64,000 nt of DNA from Catonia carolina (Eukaryota > Arthropoda > Insecta > Hemiptera > Achilidae). Below, piece by piece: positions 1-12,267 of the stretch. The translations under genes and the position numbers were made by a program. Position 1 is the stretch's first letter. Every line of letters begins with the position of its first letter. Location: the NCBI GenBank assembly GCA_035578175.1, contig JAQMRL010000001.1:240952538-241016537 (forward strand). Direction: 5' to 3'. Below the pieces are notes generated by a model. It searched no databases, was not told the origin of the DNA, and saw only the letters and a program-made list of their open reading frames with translations.

Positions 1-514
1 TTTATTTAAAATTGTCAGCTTTGATTCCTTTCTATCATCTATCAACAATTTTTGTTTTTAATTATGAGTCTATATTTTTTAAGTACTGTACAAATAACAG
101 GTACAATAAATCAATAAAATGAACACATCTGCTTTTTAAAGAATGATCCTTATTCACCCTTCATCAACTATATTTTAACTCGTCACATTTTAATGATGTG
201 ATGTCTCTTGAGAAAGATTTAATTTCACCAGATGAGCTGTTCAAAACATAAAAATTAAAAGATTGTAATTTATTTATTTTTACCTGTTGGTACTAGTGAA
301 ATAGATTTTACACAAATGGGCTTATCAGATTATTTTTGATCCATATAATTATAATCTTGTTCATTGGACTGTATTATAGAAGTTGAAAGTAACGGTAATG
401 TAACATAATTACAGAGCTTTAAGAATAATAATGTGACTTCAAAGACATGATAATAAAAAAACAGAAAGTACAAGTCCTGAGGAATAGAGCTCACAATAAT
501 TTTTTTATGAGAAT

Positions 515-830
515 TTATTATATAATGGCAGTTCTGAATCTTTTGTATGGCAGAAAAACTTGGGCTCTTCTATGGAGAAGAAAACAGAAATTGGAAGCTT
601 CGGAGATGCGTTTTCTGTGAAAGCTCAAGGGTTGTATGAGGAAGTACAGAAATTGGGAATTGCAACATAAAGAAAAAAGTTGTAGATAGCAAGTCTAAAT
701 GAGGGAATCAATTATTATCACAATAAATGGATGGAGCATCTTCAAAGAAGGATGACAGGAAGAATTTTAAAATGGATTGTGGGGTCCAGGCCTGAGAGAT
801 AAAGAAGCTTGTGAAGACCTCTACATGTTG
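515..830 (+). pseudogene. Non-LTR retrotransposon remnant (C-terminal RT ORF)
   Basis: Translation across stops and shifts gives LLYGRKTWALLWRRKQKLEA, then SEMRFL*KLKGCMRK and, in another frame, NKWMEHLQRR. This matches the order in insect LINE ORF2 C-termini (LLYGSETW..., AEMKFLR..KG..R, W..H..RM). It is heavily decayed, with no intact frame. Confidence 0.65.
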
Positions 831-904
831 GGAGTCATTTATTTAATTTATCATTGTACTATACATGATTTGTTCAGGAAGTTAACTACTTTTATGGTTC
901 TATC

Positions 905-1601
905 AGGGCTGGATCTAAGGAGGGAACAAAAGGGAGCAAATGGCTCAAGTAACACATTAAGTGGTAGCAAAGTTACTTTAGTAAAATAAATAAATATGTA
1001 TGTAATAATTATTTAAGTCAGTATCACGGCAGCAGATTCTATGAGTTTTTTAAAAAAAAATTAATATTCATCTTTTCTACTGCTTTCTCTTTCTTTCATT
1101 TCTTACAAGCATTTTTGCGGGGTGCTCCGCTTCATGAGGTAATACATAAATCTTGTATAAATATTGTGAAGAAAGCATCTTCCTTTGTCAAAGTTTGAAT
1201 TCGGACCATGAACAAGATCAAGGTCTGAATTCAAACTTTGACAAAGGAAGACGCATTCTTCACAATATTTATATAAGATTTATGATATTACCTGATGATG
1301 CACCGCGCACCGAGAAAGTGCTCATAAGAAATTAAAGAAAAAAGAAAAGAAAAGCAGTAAAAAAGTTGAATATTAAAAATTTTTTAAAAGCTCATTATAT
1401 TAATAATAAAATATGTGTATGTACAAAGACTATACTGTAAAGACTAGAATTTAAAAGAAACTTGATAGTACCACTACTGACTTGGATTTGCAAAGTCGTA
1501 CTTTACCTGAAAGTGTAAATTGTAATGAAAAAAACTGTAATGGTGGCAAAACCAACTTTTGCTCTCCCCCTCCAACAAAAAACCCTAGATCCACCATTGG
1601 G
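905..1601. mobile_element. Possible TIR element split by a palindromic MITE
   Basis: The left edge (cagggctggatctaagg, 905-921) and right edge (cctagatccaccattggg, 1584-1601) are imperfect inverted repeats sharing GGATCTA(A/G)G. Between them lies the palindromic MITE at 1078-1360, suggesting insertion of one element into another. The termini are short and diverged, so this is tentative. Confidence 0.35.
1078..1360. mobile_element. Long palindromic MITE, copy 1
   Basis: The whole 283 bp is a near-perfect inverted repeat. The arms start tactgctttctctttc and end gaaaagcagta, and the centre pairs two copies of TTTGTCAAAGTTTGAATTC around a short loop near 1210-1225. A second copy lies at 47802-48094. 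A 60-codon ORF inside it is only the palindrome read through. Such elements are mobilised in trans by a DNA transposase; the source family is not identified. Confidence 0.85.
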
Positions 1602-1609
1602 TTCTATCC

Positions 1610-4600
1610 CTGGTTATTTTTTAAACAAAATTTTGAACAGATTCATTTGTAGTTTCAAGAAAGTGTATAATACCTTTATTATTTCACATACTGTCTTCAA
1701 ATAGTACAAGTACAACTATATTTTAAGTTATGTATGTAGCCTACTTTCATTAACGAATAAAGTAGTTATTTATTTAAAACACGTATGCTAAGTACTTTCA
1801 GTATGTTATAACCACATAAGCCTGTAAGATATATGATATAAACTTTTAACATGGACACCTCTTACTGGCTATTACTTTGAATTAAGTATGTAGTACTGGA
1901 AAGTTTTTTAAAGGTATTAAGACATTACAGATAAATCAAATTGAAAATATTAAAAATAATTAGATGCGTAGTCTCTCCGAATGCCTGTTAACATTAAATG
2001 ATTAATAATAATTTTGTAACAAGATAAAAATAATTATATTTCAAACACATTTACCTGTAAAGTAAACACATGTCAATTACTTTAATAATATACTTAAAAT
2101 TACTCACTAAAATTAATATTCTTAATATTTATACCTAATTTATCATAAACTTAAATTTATTTCTAAATTGATATAGTGTTAATTCCTAGACACACAATTC
2201 CTAAGACCTAAACAAATTAATTTAACTAAGAAGCAGCTCTCTGGAATAAAATGTTAATATACATTTTTTTGACTAACTTATTAAGTTTTAAAATTGAATT
2301 TCAATTTTTTGTTGACATCAATTACATTATTAAAAATATAAAATATTTATATTTTATATTTTGCTGCTAAGATTTTTATAATAATCTTAAATGTTACTAA
2401 AGTTTACTTTCATGATAGAAATAGTTGCGCTGATTAAAATCATATCATAAAAGCTGTTTATTTAAGATTAAATAAATTATATGATATTTTAAAATTAAAA
2501 GTACGGTAATTATACAGTTATATAATAATTAAGACAGCACATTAATTTAAACCAAAATTGTCATAAATCAAATCATCTCTGAACATTAAGTGTAAGAAAT
2601 GATAACATATTAAATATATTTATGATTTCTGTTTCAAAAATTTTACATAAGCAACATAAATATTGAAGTTAAGTACTTTTAGTTAATATCATAAATATTC
2701 AGTGAACTTTTTGATAAATAAATAAATAATCTACATTGTTCAATTTTTTGAAATTTGTGAATGTGTATTTAATAAGTTAAATCTATCAAAAAATAAAATT
2801 GTAATTTTAGTATCAATAATAAATTACAATGTAAAATTTTCTTTTATTATACAAATAAATATGGATTCTATATGAGTGGAACGCAAAAATGTATCTTCTG
2901 GAATCCAGAAAGATAAACTCATTTAATTTATTTATATTTTATGTAAATCTATTTCATTTATTTTAATAAAATTATGTACTTGTTTAATTTTACCTTATGT
3001 TATGTACACATATAATATGATAAACAAATTTTGATTTCACAGAAAATATAATTTAAATTTACCTATATTTACACTAAATTAAATCTATTTGCGAACTACT
3101 GCATTCAAAATTAAAATACTACTGTATTTCTAATATTATTTTTGTTTTAAGTGACAAATATTTTATTTTTGCAATAGCCTAATTTCTAAAAAGAGAGCTG
3201 CTGCTTAATGCGTAACAAACATTACAACATCAAACACTGTTACACACAGAACAATAAAATTTCTACATTGTAATTCAAAATATCCTGCTCAAAATAAATT
3301 CACTGGTTTGACATTATAATGTACAATTAATTGCTCATTAAAGAACATATTACGTTATGATAATACATAAATCAATTTTGTATTAATGTATGTAATGTTT
3401 AAAATGTAGTATATAATGTGTACAGTCAGGATATTTTGATTATTTTAAATAAGTTTTAATCACACATGTTACCTATGTATATAAATTAGCATGATATGAA
3501 CATGGAAGCGTTACAGTGTCCATGTTACGCTACTCAAAGCGGACACACTATCGTATCCTTAGGTGTAATTAATTTTATTTACATTACATATAAGGTAATA
3601 GGTATTTTGAGGGACTTTCAAGGATTCATTAGTTTTGAAAAAAAATATTTAGCATATTTGCCAAATTCAATCGTAATTAAATTCATAATTGTTGTAGTTA
3701 GAAAAATCATATATATTTTAATCGGGATTTCAAATGAACTGAGTAATTACAAATTAAAACTCAGTAACTAAAAGGATACATAATAATAGAGTTGTTAAAA
3801 TTTTTTTGTTAATTAGTATATATTGGTGATTTATTTAAAAAAATTAATTTGTAATTTTTTTAAAATTTTATACAGTTAGGTTAGTTTTTCATTTGTGGGT
3901 TATTTTTATGTGTGTTAAAGAGATTTGTGTTTAACCCTACAATAAACCGTTTTATTATTCTTATCTTTGTATTTTAATATATTATTTTATGATGGGTTCA
4001 TATAAAAATCTTTAATAAATATTTTTTCGTTATTTTAAATTAATCAAGAATGTTTTCAGTAGATAAATTTTATTACAAGTATTTACTTTCAAATAGGTAA
4101 GTACTTTTTAAACAGACTGTTTCTTGTTTTGTTTATTTTAATTTTGTTTTCTTCATAAATGTTGAGGTTCATTATGCACTCTTTATATTATACCATTTTA
4201 ATTATTTCAAATTATAAAATTTGTTTTTAATTCATTGTTGGGTAGTGTGTTTGTAGAAATATACATATTTAAATAGTGTAGGCCTTTATTATTAATATTT
4301 AGTAAAATATGTATTCTATTTTACTATGATATTTCATAATAATCTTTTGTAATATCCCATTAAATCTAAAGCGCTAAATGGCATTTAATTGTTCTAAAAA
4401 CACATGATACCCAAGCGTTTGGAACAATTTAAGCTTTTTTTAAGTGTCAGGAGTTTCAAGTGTTTTAGCGAGTGATAATGAAAAGAAATTGTGATGAAAA
4501 GTAATTAATATTCTACACACAAAGTATATTTTTTATGCAGTATATTGGATTTTTTTAAACATTATTTTTCTATGCTTTCGTAGAACATTTATGTTTGTTG

Positions 4601-5505
4601 TTTTTGGTGATTTGATAATATAGGATGGTATATCATTTGATTTAATAAGGTTAATTATTTATTTTTACATTATTCAATCATTGAAACAATAAGTTTTGTT
4701 ACATGGGGATTTACATACGTCTGACGCTACGTAAATTTAATGTAGTATGTTAAGTTATGAAAAATTTATATTTTGGAAATATTAAAATTGTAGTTATCAG
4801 ATGAACTTAAATAATTTTTCAATGTTGTTTTCATTAAGGAGTACAGTAACAATAACAGCTGTGCATCAAGTTTTAATATTAAATGGCTGCAAATGTGAAA
4901 TAAAAGCATATGACAGTGATAAATTTCTTTTTAAAAGATTTCAGAGTTGAAAAGTGGTTTTATAAGACACATATTGACAGATGATGATGACAGCGAGAAT
5001 GCATTATAACACAAAATCAATAAGCGGTATAGAAACATGAAGTTTAGAAAGCTGATTGATAAATGAATGATCAGAATGACCTTAACTGCTTTTAGTGATA
5101 CCTTATAAAACACTGCAAAAGGCCCATTAGAAACTGAATAATGATGTTATTCAATTCACAATTTAGGTCAAGAGTGGTTTTGTTTTTTTAAGATAGAGAA
5201 GGGATACATGTAATCAGGGTTTTGTAGAGGATAAAGTAAATAAAGTTTTGTGGCAGATTTTTTATACTATTGTATATAATATAACAAAGTAGAGATTTTG
5301 AAAGTGAGAATGTTTGTAAAATACTCTATTGATTTATGAACTGTACTAAAAATTACATTTTCAATTAAACTTATAACAAAATTAAAAAATGGGGTAGAAA
5401 TGAATTATATAAATTACTGAATAAAGAAATCTTGGGTTAATTTTATTCATTTTATAAGATATTAAACAAATTAATCATTCTTATCTCCAAATGTTTTGTT
5501 ATTAT
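1610..5505. other. AT-rich last-intron DNA, nothing recognised
   Basis: No protein similarity, RNA gene or clear repeat could be supported here. The open frames (for example 3496-3771) are low-complexity, Ile/Tyr/Lys-rich translations of AT-rich DNA. Confidence 0.6.
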
Positions 5506-5509
5506 AATA

Positions 5510-6304
5510 TAGGGTGTCCCACGAGTAATCCGACATACCTCTCATCAAAATTATTGGTGTATTCCTCTCATCAAAATTATGAAGAAAGTTCATAAACGTA
5601 GGCTCGAAATTGCTTCGTTAGCGAGTTCCAGCTGGCAAAAATATTTGACCGGGTTTCAGTATCCCCGCAGAAATGAAGCCCTACAGAAATGTTTAGAGCA
5701 TTAATTATATTGCAAAACTAAACAGATTTTTTTTGTAAAATTGAATAAAACAGGTCCCAGATATGTAACTAGAGTAGTTTTTGAGATATCTGACAAAATA
5801 CACCAAACTTGGTCTCGAAAAACTATTTTCTGCAATAAATGTTTCTACGGTACAATGAAAACCCAATTTCCTACAGTTTGTGTTAGTTTCTTATTGACCT
5901 ATTTTACATCATTCTCTTCAAAATTAAATTCTCTACAGGTTTTGTTTAAATAGTTAACATTTTTGTTACCCATTCAACAAAGTTAATGTATTTCAAACCA
6001 TAAAGAAAACAGTTTTTCAAGACCAAATTCAGCGTATTTTGTCAGATGATACCTTAAAAACTACTCTAGTTTCAGATCTGCGACCTATTTTATTCAATTT
6101 TACATAAAATCTGTTTAGTTTAAAAACTTAATAAATGCTCAGCAACTATTCAGTTCAGTGGGGAACTAAAACCCAGAAAAAAATTTTGTCAGCTAACTTG
6201 TAACGAAGTTATTCTGGAAATATGTTTATATGAACTTTTTTCATTATTTTAATGAGAGAAATACACTGCAAAATTATGTTGGTTTATTCGTGGGATACAC
6301 TGTA
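5510..6304. mobile_element. 795-bp full-length foldback element
   Basis: The left end tagggtgtcccacgagtaat pairs with the right end tcgtgggatacactgta, and homology in inverted orientation continues through most of the element. For example ctaaacagatt...gaataaaacaggtc (about 5717-5758) pairs with gacctattttattcaatttt...ctgtttag (about 6082-6119). The arms are about 380 bp each with a small loop, diverged by perhaps 15-20%. The 70-codon frame at 5741-5953 lies wholly in one arm and is not a gene. Confidence 0.85.
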
Positions 6305-8525
6305 TAACTTATGTAAATAAAATGTTTTGTTTTTTGATTAAAAATAAAAATAACTACGTTACTATTTTTTAAGTGTAAATGTTTTCACAAGGTGCTATAG
6401 AAAAATGTAGCCCTATTGTATTATAAAATGTTTATGGCAATTTTGGTCACTGTATGTTATCTTTATCATGTTGATTAAACTAAAAATTTGATGAATTTAA
6501 ATTTAGAAAAATTTTGAAAGAATTTTAATCTAAAGAAAATGACGTTCTTCAACCACAATGTTTCTAATTCAATTTTCAGGTTTTCGTATGAATTTACAAC
6601 TTGCCAAGAATTCTCTGACACAAAATTTGAACATATTATTATTTTATATTTTATTTTTATTTATTTATTTTAAATGTTTATAGAAATAATCACTTTGTTT
6701 ATTAAATTATTTTCGTTAATATTTTGTATTATAAATAAATCCATTAATTGGTAAAATTAAATTATGTATTTATGTTGTTACAACATAGGTATTTAACTTC
6801 ACATTATGTGCAAAAAATTATAGATGTTTATTATATTTATTGTGTTGAGAAATATTCTTTGGTACGATGATTTAAAAATTAAGGAGAAACTGATTCGTTC
6901 AATGAAATTTGTTAATATTGTTATTTTATAAATTGATTTAATCAATATGTTAACAATATCAAAAGACAAAATACTGTACACAATATGAAATATAATAATT
7001 TAATGTAATAAAAAAAATATTAATTTTAAACTCAAATATTCTTTTGTATGATATAAATAATTTATAATTTATGATAATGATTGATGAAAAATTTTAGATT
7101 GTTACTAAGTATTATAAAAGAAAATTATATTATAGGGTTTACTAATAATAAATATGATACTGAAAGGGTCTACTGGAAACAGACAGGGATACATTGGATT
7201 CATGAATGATAAACGCGATTCAGCACAACCAATACATAACACGATAAACAATCAATCCGAACAACCATGCAATAACAAACATGAATTAACACACACAAAC
7301 AAACACATATGTAATAACATGTGCATACTTTAACACGTATCACAAATATGCAGAAATCATGTCCACTATATTAATAACAATATTATTGTATCAAATCGAG
7401 CTTAGTTTGTTTTTCTTTTAGAATCAGATTTTTTCAAAAATTGATTTTTCTTTCTTTTTGTCATGTTACGTTAGGCAAGGAATATTTTCTTTTTATGATG
7501 TTTTGGTACAACTCAATATTTTAGTATTTTAATACATCTTTTCTTGAATAAATTCACATTTTGAGTTTTCCGTGTAGTAATTTAACCTTCCAGTAATTTA
7601 TAATTAAATAAATTTTCATTTAAAATTTATATAGTGTATAATAAATAGTTTATAGTTAAATTGTAAAACATTTTTTAATACAATCAACAATTTATAGTGT
7701 CGTGGTAATAAATTTAATATTATAATTTGGTTCAATTGGGTAAGTATGATAATTTATTAGTTTCCTTCAATTTAGATTATTGCATCAATAGGCTAATTCA
7801 AGATTAAGAAAGAATTCAAAATAATTCAATTTGTTTTAAGAGAAATCTTACCTATAAAAGACTTCTTGTACGTATAATATCATTTCTGATATTTCTAAGT
7901 TGTTTCTTGTACGTCTATTCAAATTATTCTGTAATAATTATTACAGCATACATTTGTAATTATTATAAAAACAAATTTTTATTGAATTATGATAAAATTG
8001 TTAAAAAATTTCAAATTTTCATCTTTTGCATTTTTATTACCTACATATATTTCACTATACTTTTTTATTTTAATGTGATTTAATATTTATGTTGATAAAA
8101 ATATTAAAAATATCATTTTTTATACAAATGAGAAGTACTGTACTATAATGTAGTAAGACGCGAACATAGTTTCTTTATTAAAGTAAAGAGAATATTTCAG
8201 GGACTCTTGAGTTTTGAGAGAAAATGTGGTAGAAAGCATCTTGAAATGTATTATTTCAAGTAAAGGAATGAGTAATGTGTAGTATCTGCTTTGATTTATC
8301 TTGCTTTTACTCTCAACATATAGAGTCTTACGTTATTCTTTTCTTAGAGTACCTATCTTATGTTAAAAAAGTAGAGTTATTTTTACAGTAATACCCTCTT
8401 AATTAGAATATAGTGTTATTATTTGCTAACAAATTAAAAGGAGAATGAATTAATTAACTAAATAAGTAAGTTTTATTATATATTCACAAACATTTTCAAA
8501 TTTTATAATTTTTTTTAATCCTTAA
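6305..8525. other. AT-rich last-intron DNA, nothing recognised
   Basis: No supported gene or repeat is visible. A stretch near 7220-7330 is rich in aacaca/acaaac repeats without a clear unit. Confidence 0.6.
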
Positions 8526-8529
8526 TTTG

Positions 8530-8745
8530 TGTGTACGTTGCAATCGGTTCAATCAAGAATGATAAGAAACTCCATGACCCAATGAAATGAGTCTAATGTG
8601 TATGACATGTTGATAAGATGTAATCATTTACAGATTCAGGCCAACCATTCCTGAGAGAGTATGGTTAATCGAACCCCAACCATCAAAATACACTGGTAAC
8701 CATTGCCTATTATTCAAATCCGCATTAAAAGTAACTACAGTTAGA
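8530..8745 (-). mobile_element. SINE family S2, left part (interrupted by TIR elements)
   Basis: The segment with caggccaaccattcctgag, tggttaatcgaaccccaacc and ttcaaatccg matches the segment at 63836-64000 at this window's end. Its continuation, a minus-strand tRNA-like end with taggacttgaac and ctgctagaccaac, lies at 10040-10150. The SINE therefore appears split by the composite at 8746-10031. Confidence 0.65.
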
Positions 8746-9030
8746 TTAAAATAGGATGAGAGTGCCAAAACAATTCATGAGGGATACTTTTCTGTTGTAA
8801 TTTTTAAATTCCTCTTTTTTGATAAAAAATTTACCTTTTCTACATTTTGTAAAGAAATCATAATTCCAACTTATTGTTTAATAATTAAAGTAAATGGTTA
8901 AAATAAATCAGCTGTTTTACGAGATAAAAGAAAAAAAAATTCCGGCGGTGAAATGCTGCAGTGAAATATTACCATTAAAAATTTCCCATTGGAAAATCAT
9001 CATGGAGGTCTACTCTCTTCCTATTTTAAA
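8746..9030. mobile_element. Short (internally deleted) copy of a TIR element
   Basis: TIRs ttaaaataggatgagagt (8746-8763) and actctcttcctattttaa (9012-9029) bound 285 bp. The left 160 bp and right 60 bp match the two ends of the longer element at 9240-10031, including ctcttttttgataaaaaat and aatcagctgtttt. The middle of the long copy, including its ORF, is absent, so this is a non-autonomous derivative. Confidence 0.75.
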
Positions 9031-9031
9031 T

Positions 9032-9210
9032 GAACAGTTTTAATTTTTGTATGTCATATCAACAGCTTGGTTATTAGCAACTATGGTGGGGTATTTAACT
9101 GAAAAAGTGGGGTTTGACTTGTGAAAATTTCCAGACCCTAGCCGGGAATCGAACCCGTGATCTCCGCGTTGTAGGCTAGCATGCTACCACTACACTACGG
9201 AGGCGGCCTT
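9032..9210 (-). mobile_element. tRNA-derived SINE (family S1) with target duplication
   Basis: The minus strand carries a tRNA-like head (9130-9206) with an A-box-like tagtgtagtggtagcatg and a B-box ggttcgattcc. It sits between duplicated cctattttaaat (about 9020-9031 and 9213-9224), a plausible target-site duplication at the end of the short TIR element. The related copy at 46905-47003 shares ttccagaccct(a/g)(a/g)ccgggaatcga. Confidence 0.75.
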
Positions 9211-9239
9211 CATCCTATTTTAAATAGTGTACAGTAACA

Positions 9240-10031
9240 TTAAAATAGAATGAGAGTGCAAAAACAATTCATGAGGGAAAGTGTTTTTTGTTGCAATTTT
9301 AACATTTCCCTTTTTTGATAAAAAATTTACCTTTTCTACATTTTGTAAAGTAATCATAATTCAAACAGTCGTGTTATATCCTGCAGCGGAATATTGGTTG
9401 TATGTTACAATGCCTCTTACGGGACAAAGTAAACTTGGCGGGTCAAAGGTCTGAGGTTAAACGATATGTTGGAACTAATAACTTAAGAAATACCCTGGAA
9501 TCCATTGAAGCTTGTTTAGTTGCAAAATTTACAAACATGGATTCATCGCGTTGGGAAAAATATTGTAACCGTGTAATACACATAGAAGACGATTTGTACA
9601 ACAGAGAGTGTTTATTTAACTTAGCAGTAGAAAATTGTATCATTAACAATGTGACGAAAGTATAAGTTAGGTATTTTGTAATTTCTGTGTTTTGTTTCCA
9701 TTATAATTTGTTGACTTTAAAAAGAAGACATAATTGTGTTTAAATAATCGATTTTATTTGGTTGGAATAGGAATATTGTATTTTTTAAAGAAAAGACTGT
9801 TAAATGTTAAACAAATTTCAATTAGTTTATCCATTCATATCACTTACTGTTTAACAATAAAAGTACCTAAATGTTTAAAATAAATCAGCTGTTTCATTAG
9901 AAGAAAAAATTTCCCTGCAGGGAAACATTACATTAAAAATTTTCCAGCTGGTGAAACACTGCAGGGAAATATTGCATTAAAAATTTCCCTGTGCTAAATA
10001 ATTGTGTAATTTTACTCTCATCCTATTTTAA
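9240..10031. mobile_element. Long copy of the TIR element, carrying an ORF
   Basis: TIRs ttaaaatagaatgagagt (9240-9257) and actctcatcctattttaa (10014-10031) bound 792 bp. The ends match the 285-bp copy just upstream. The interior contains an 87-codon plus-strand ORF absent from the short copy. Near the right end ccctgcagggaa is itself palindromic and the phrase is repeated around 9912-9990. Confidence 0.75.
9402..9665 (+). CDS. 87-aa ORF inside TIR element, possibly C-terminal transposase fragment
   Basis: The ORF begins MLQCLLRDKVNLAGQRSEVK and contains NTLESIEACLVAKF, then DSSRWEKYCNRVIHIEDDLY and LAVENCIINNVTKV. Composition is balanced and protein-like. The pattern W..C..HV..IE..Y....L...AVE..IIN resembles my recollection of the C-terminus of an insect DDE transposase group, so it may be the remaining 3' part of the mobilising enzyme; no catalytic domain is present. 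Assignment is uncertain; it could also be a captured host exon. Confidence 0.45.
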   Translation: MLQCLLRDKVNLAGQRSEVKRYVGTNNLRNTLESIEACLVAKFTNMDSSRWEKYCNRVIHIEDDLYNRECLFNLAVENCIINNVTKV

Positions 10032-10039
10032 AACATCTG

Positions 10040-10150
10040 TATATACCCTATTAGGACTTGAACCATGGAACTTTTGTCCTCAAAAATCAGCTGTTAAACA
10101 GCTGACTTTGACAATAGTTCTACTGCTAGACCAACAGCTGAGTTACCTTT
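10040..10150 (-). mobile_element. tRNA-like end of SINE family S2
   Basis: The segment tattaggacttgaacc ... ctgctagaccaacagctga is a degraded tRNA-like sequence in minus orientation. It appears to be the other part of the S2 SINE begun at 8530. Confidence 0.5.
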
Positions 10151-10294
10151 TCAAATAAAACAGATTTATTAATGGGATACTTTGCTGACAGTAAAAATGG
10201 TATGTAATCTCATAGTTTAAAAATAATAAATTTTTTAGTGTTTTTATAAGCATAAAAATTATCAATTGAACAACTTAAGACTTAAGAACACCCA

Positions 10295-10540
10295 ATTTCT
10301 ACCCTGCAAATGACACCTTCACTCATTTACCACAGGGTCTGGCTGTATAGTAAAATTCATTACTCTCAGAGGAGATAACTCTGACTAGTGTCTTTTACAC
10401 CTCCACCTCTTCTGTTCTTAAATAGTTCAGTCATATAATTGGCTGACTATGTGATAAGAAACAGAACTATTTTTTGTAGCCCTGGAACAAACAGTTTGAG
10501 TGCAATTAATTAAACACTCCACCTGCCCATTATGGGCAAA
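10295..10540 (+). repeat. Interspersed repeat R1, copy 1
   Basis: Shared words include gaggagataactctgacta, cacctctt, gttcagtcatat, tagccctggaac and cactccacctgcc. Copies recur at 27845-28035 (same strand) and 46448-46680 (opposite strand). The right end forms a small hairpin, ctgcccattatgggca. No coding content. Confidence 0.75.
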
Positions 10541-11930
10541 GTTAAGATGTGTGTTTAGTATATTTAAATAAATTATTATTTGATAATGGTACTTTTTAGT
10601 TTTTATTTAGTTATAAGCAACATTTTTATTTAAACAAATTGACTGTTGATTGTTGTACTTTGCTGAATTAACATAGATAAACATGAATTTGAATAGGAAC
10701 TCTCAGCAGTTTCATGTACTATAGCTATCACCTGGTCACCCTACAAAGTCACTGATCCAGCCTAAGTTAGTTAATAATTCAAAGTGAATTCTATGGTTTT
10801 TAACACAAAATTAGCAACATTTTTATTATTAATACGTTATTTATATAATTTTAATTTTCAATTTTCTTAAATATAATGTTTGTGTATTGCTTTATACTCC
10901 ATCGTAACATAATTTTCTTTTTTAAATTTATATTTTAATATATTTAAAAAGTAAAACTAATGTGTTTAAATTACCTTTAATATTGTTTTATTTTAAAATT
11001 TATGTTTGTGTTAGGTATTATAAATTAAGAAAAATTAAACGTAAAATTATTTAAGCATTGTTTTTGTACAAAATTTAATATAGTGCTTGAGAAATAAAAA
11101 TAATAATTAAACATTATAATACTAAAATTCATAATATTAATAATCATATTAATAAATATTAGCAGTGTTCAAATTCTACGTTCCAAAAAGCATGCAAATA
11201 ATATCCAATTACAAAAGACAACATAGATAAGATACAATGTATATTAGATCAAACAAACTTATAATAATTTAAAGACAAACAACAAACAAACAAACACAAA
11301 TACAAACAAATTCAATTTTTTTTCTGTTTAAGCACACATTGCTTGACATAATATCGAAAATTTAAAAAGACCGATACTTACGTGAAGTTTGTTTTTGAAG
11401 CAGGCATGCATCCAAGGACACAACCATTTATACAGGCCAAAAGCAGAGCAGAAAACGTATATAAGAGAACAGAAAACAACATGAATAGTAAATGGCATTG
11501 TTGTGGAAACCAAAAGAGAATGATGATATTTTAAAGTAGTTGTTTTAGTTGTAATAGCTGTAAAAGTTAAAATAGTTGTATTCGTTCTTTTATTAGATAT
11601 TGCAAGTCCATATTATTTACGTACAAAATTTTGCGGAGTTAGGTAATTTTTGTCATGCAAAAAACAGTTGTCGCGTGAACATGGTAGAATCTATTTTATA
11701 AAAATATGTGGTTTGATTTTATAATATTCATCCAGTTACCAAATCCTTTTGTAAACAATTTTTTAATATTTTGAACCTTAAAAAATATTTTAATTTTTAA
11801 TTGTCAGCATAGATCTATTTAATAATTCTATTTTTGTTAGAAAAAAACATAAAAATGTTTAGTAATGAATCGTATAGTTTTAATAATTGTTCATATATTG
11901 TAAAAAAAGTTATGTATAACACTTATTTTG
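10541..11930. other. AT-rich last-intron DNA with (CAAA)n-like tract
   Basis: No gene recognised. An acaaacaaacaaacac tract lies near 11275-11310. Confidence 0.6.
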
Positions 11931-11934
11931 TCCC

Positions 11935-12240
11935 AATACTGATTTATCCAGCAGAAATCTAGACAGGAAAGAAGGGAGAAAGTAGAGTAGAGGCAATATA
12001 AAGCTATGACGGTTTGGTCATGACAGTAGGATGAAGGTCAGGTGGACTAACCGGAAGCTGTACTTGGAAATTTAGGGAAAAAGACCAACGGGCAAACCAA
12101 GAGTGAAGTGAATGGGTTCAGTTATGGATGAATTGGGAAAAATATAGGATGCCGTGAGAGCAATGGAAAAGGTATGATTTACCGATAAACAGCTGACCTG
12201 AGTAAACTTGGAACAGGGATACAGAGAATGATGAATGCTA
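11935..12240 (+). pseudogene. Non-LTR retrotransposon remnant (ORF C-terminus)
   Basis: Translation gives GKRPTGKPRVKWMGSVMDEL followed by GK, a match to the G+R..GRPR.RW.D.V..+L motif near the C-terminus of insect LINE ORF2. It is preceded by HDSRMKVRWTNRKLY and followed by frame breaks. Confidence 0.65.
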
Positions 12241-12267
12241 AACACATAAGTTTAAGCACATAATATG

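Noticed and set aside
281..320. Acctgttggtac resembling a reverse-strand C2B start (YVPTAGK)
   Set aside because: The surrounding minus-strand translation does not continue into C2B and contains stops.
1153..1335. 60-codon ORF
   Set aside because: It lies wholly within a palindromic MITE and reads both arms.
5741..5953. 70-codon ORF
   Set aside because: It lies in one arm of the 795-bp foldback element; the other arm does not preserve the frame.
9130..9206. Possible functional tRNA gene on the minus strand
   Set aside because: A and B boxes are present but the acceptor stem does not pair well and it is flanked by a SINE body and target duplication. The same reasoning applies to the tRNA-like heads at 19579, 41100, 46905, 52488 and 53890.
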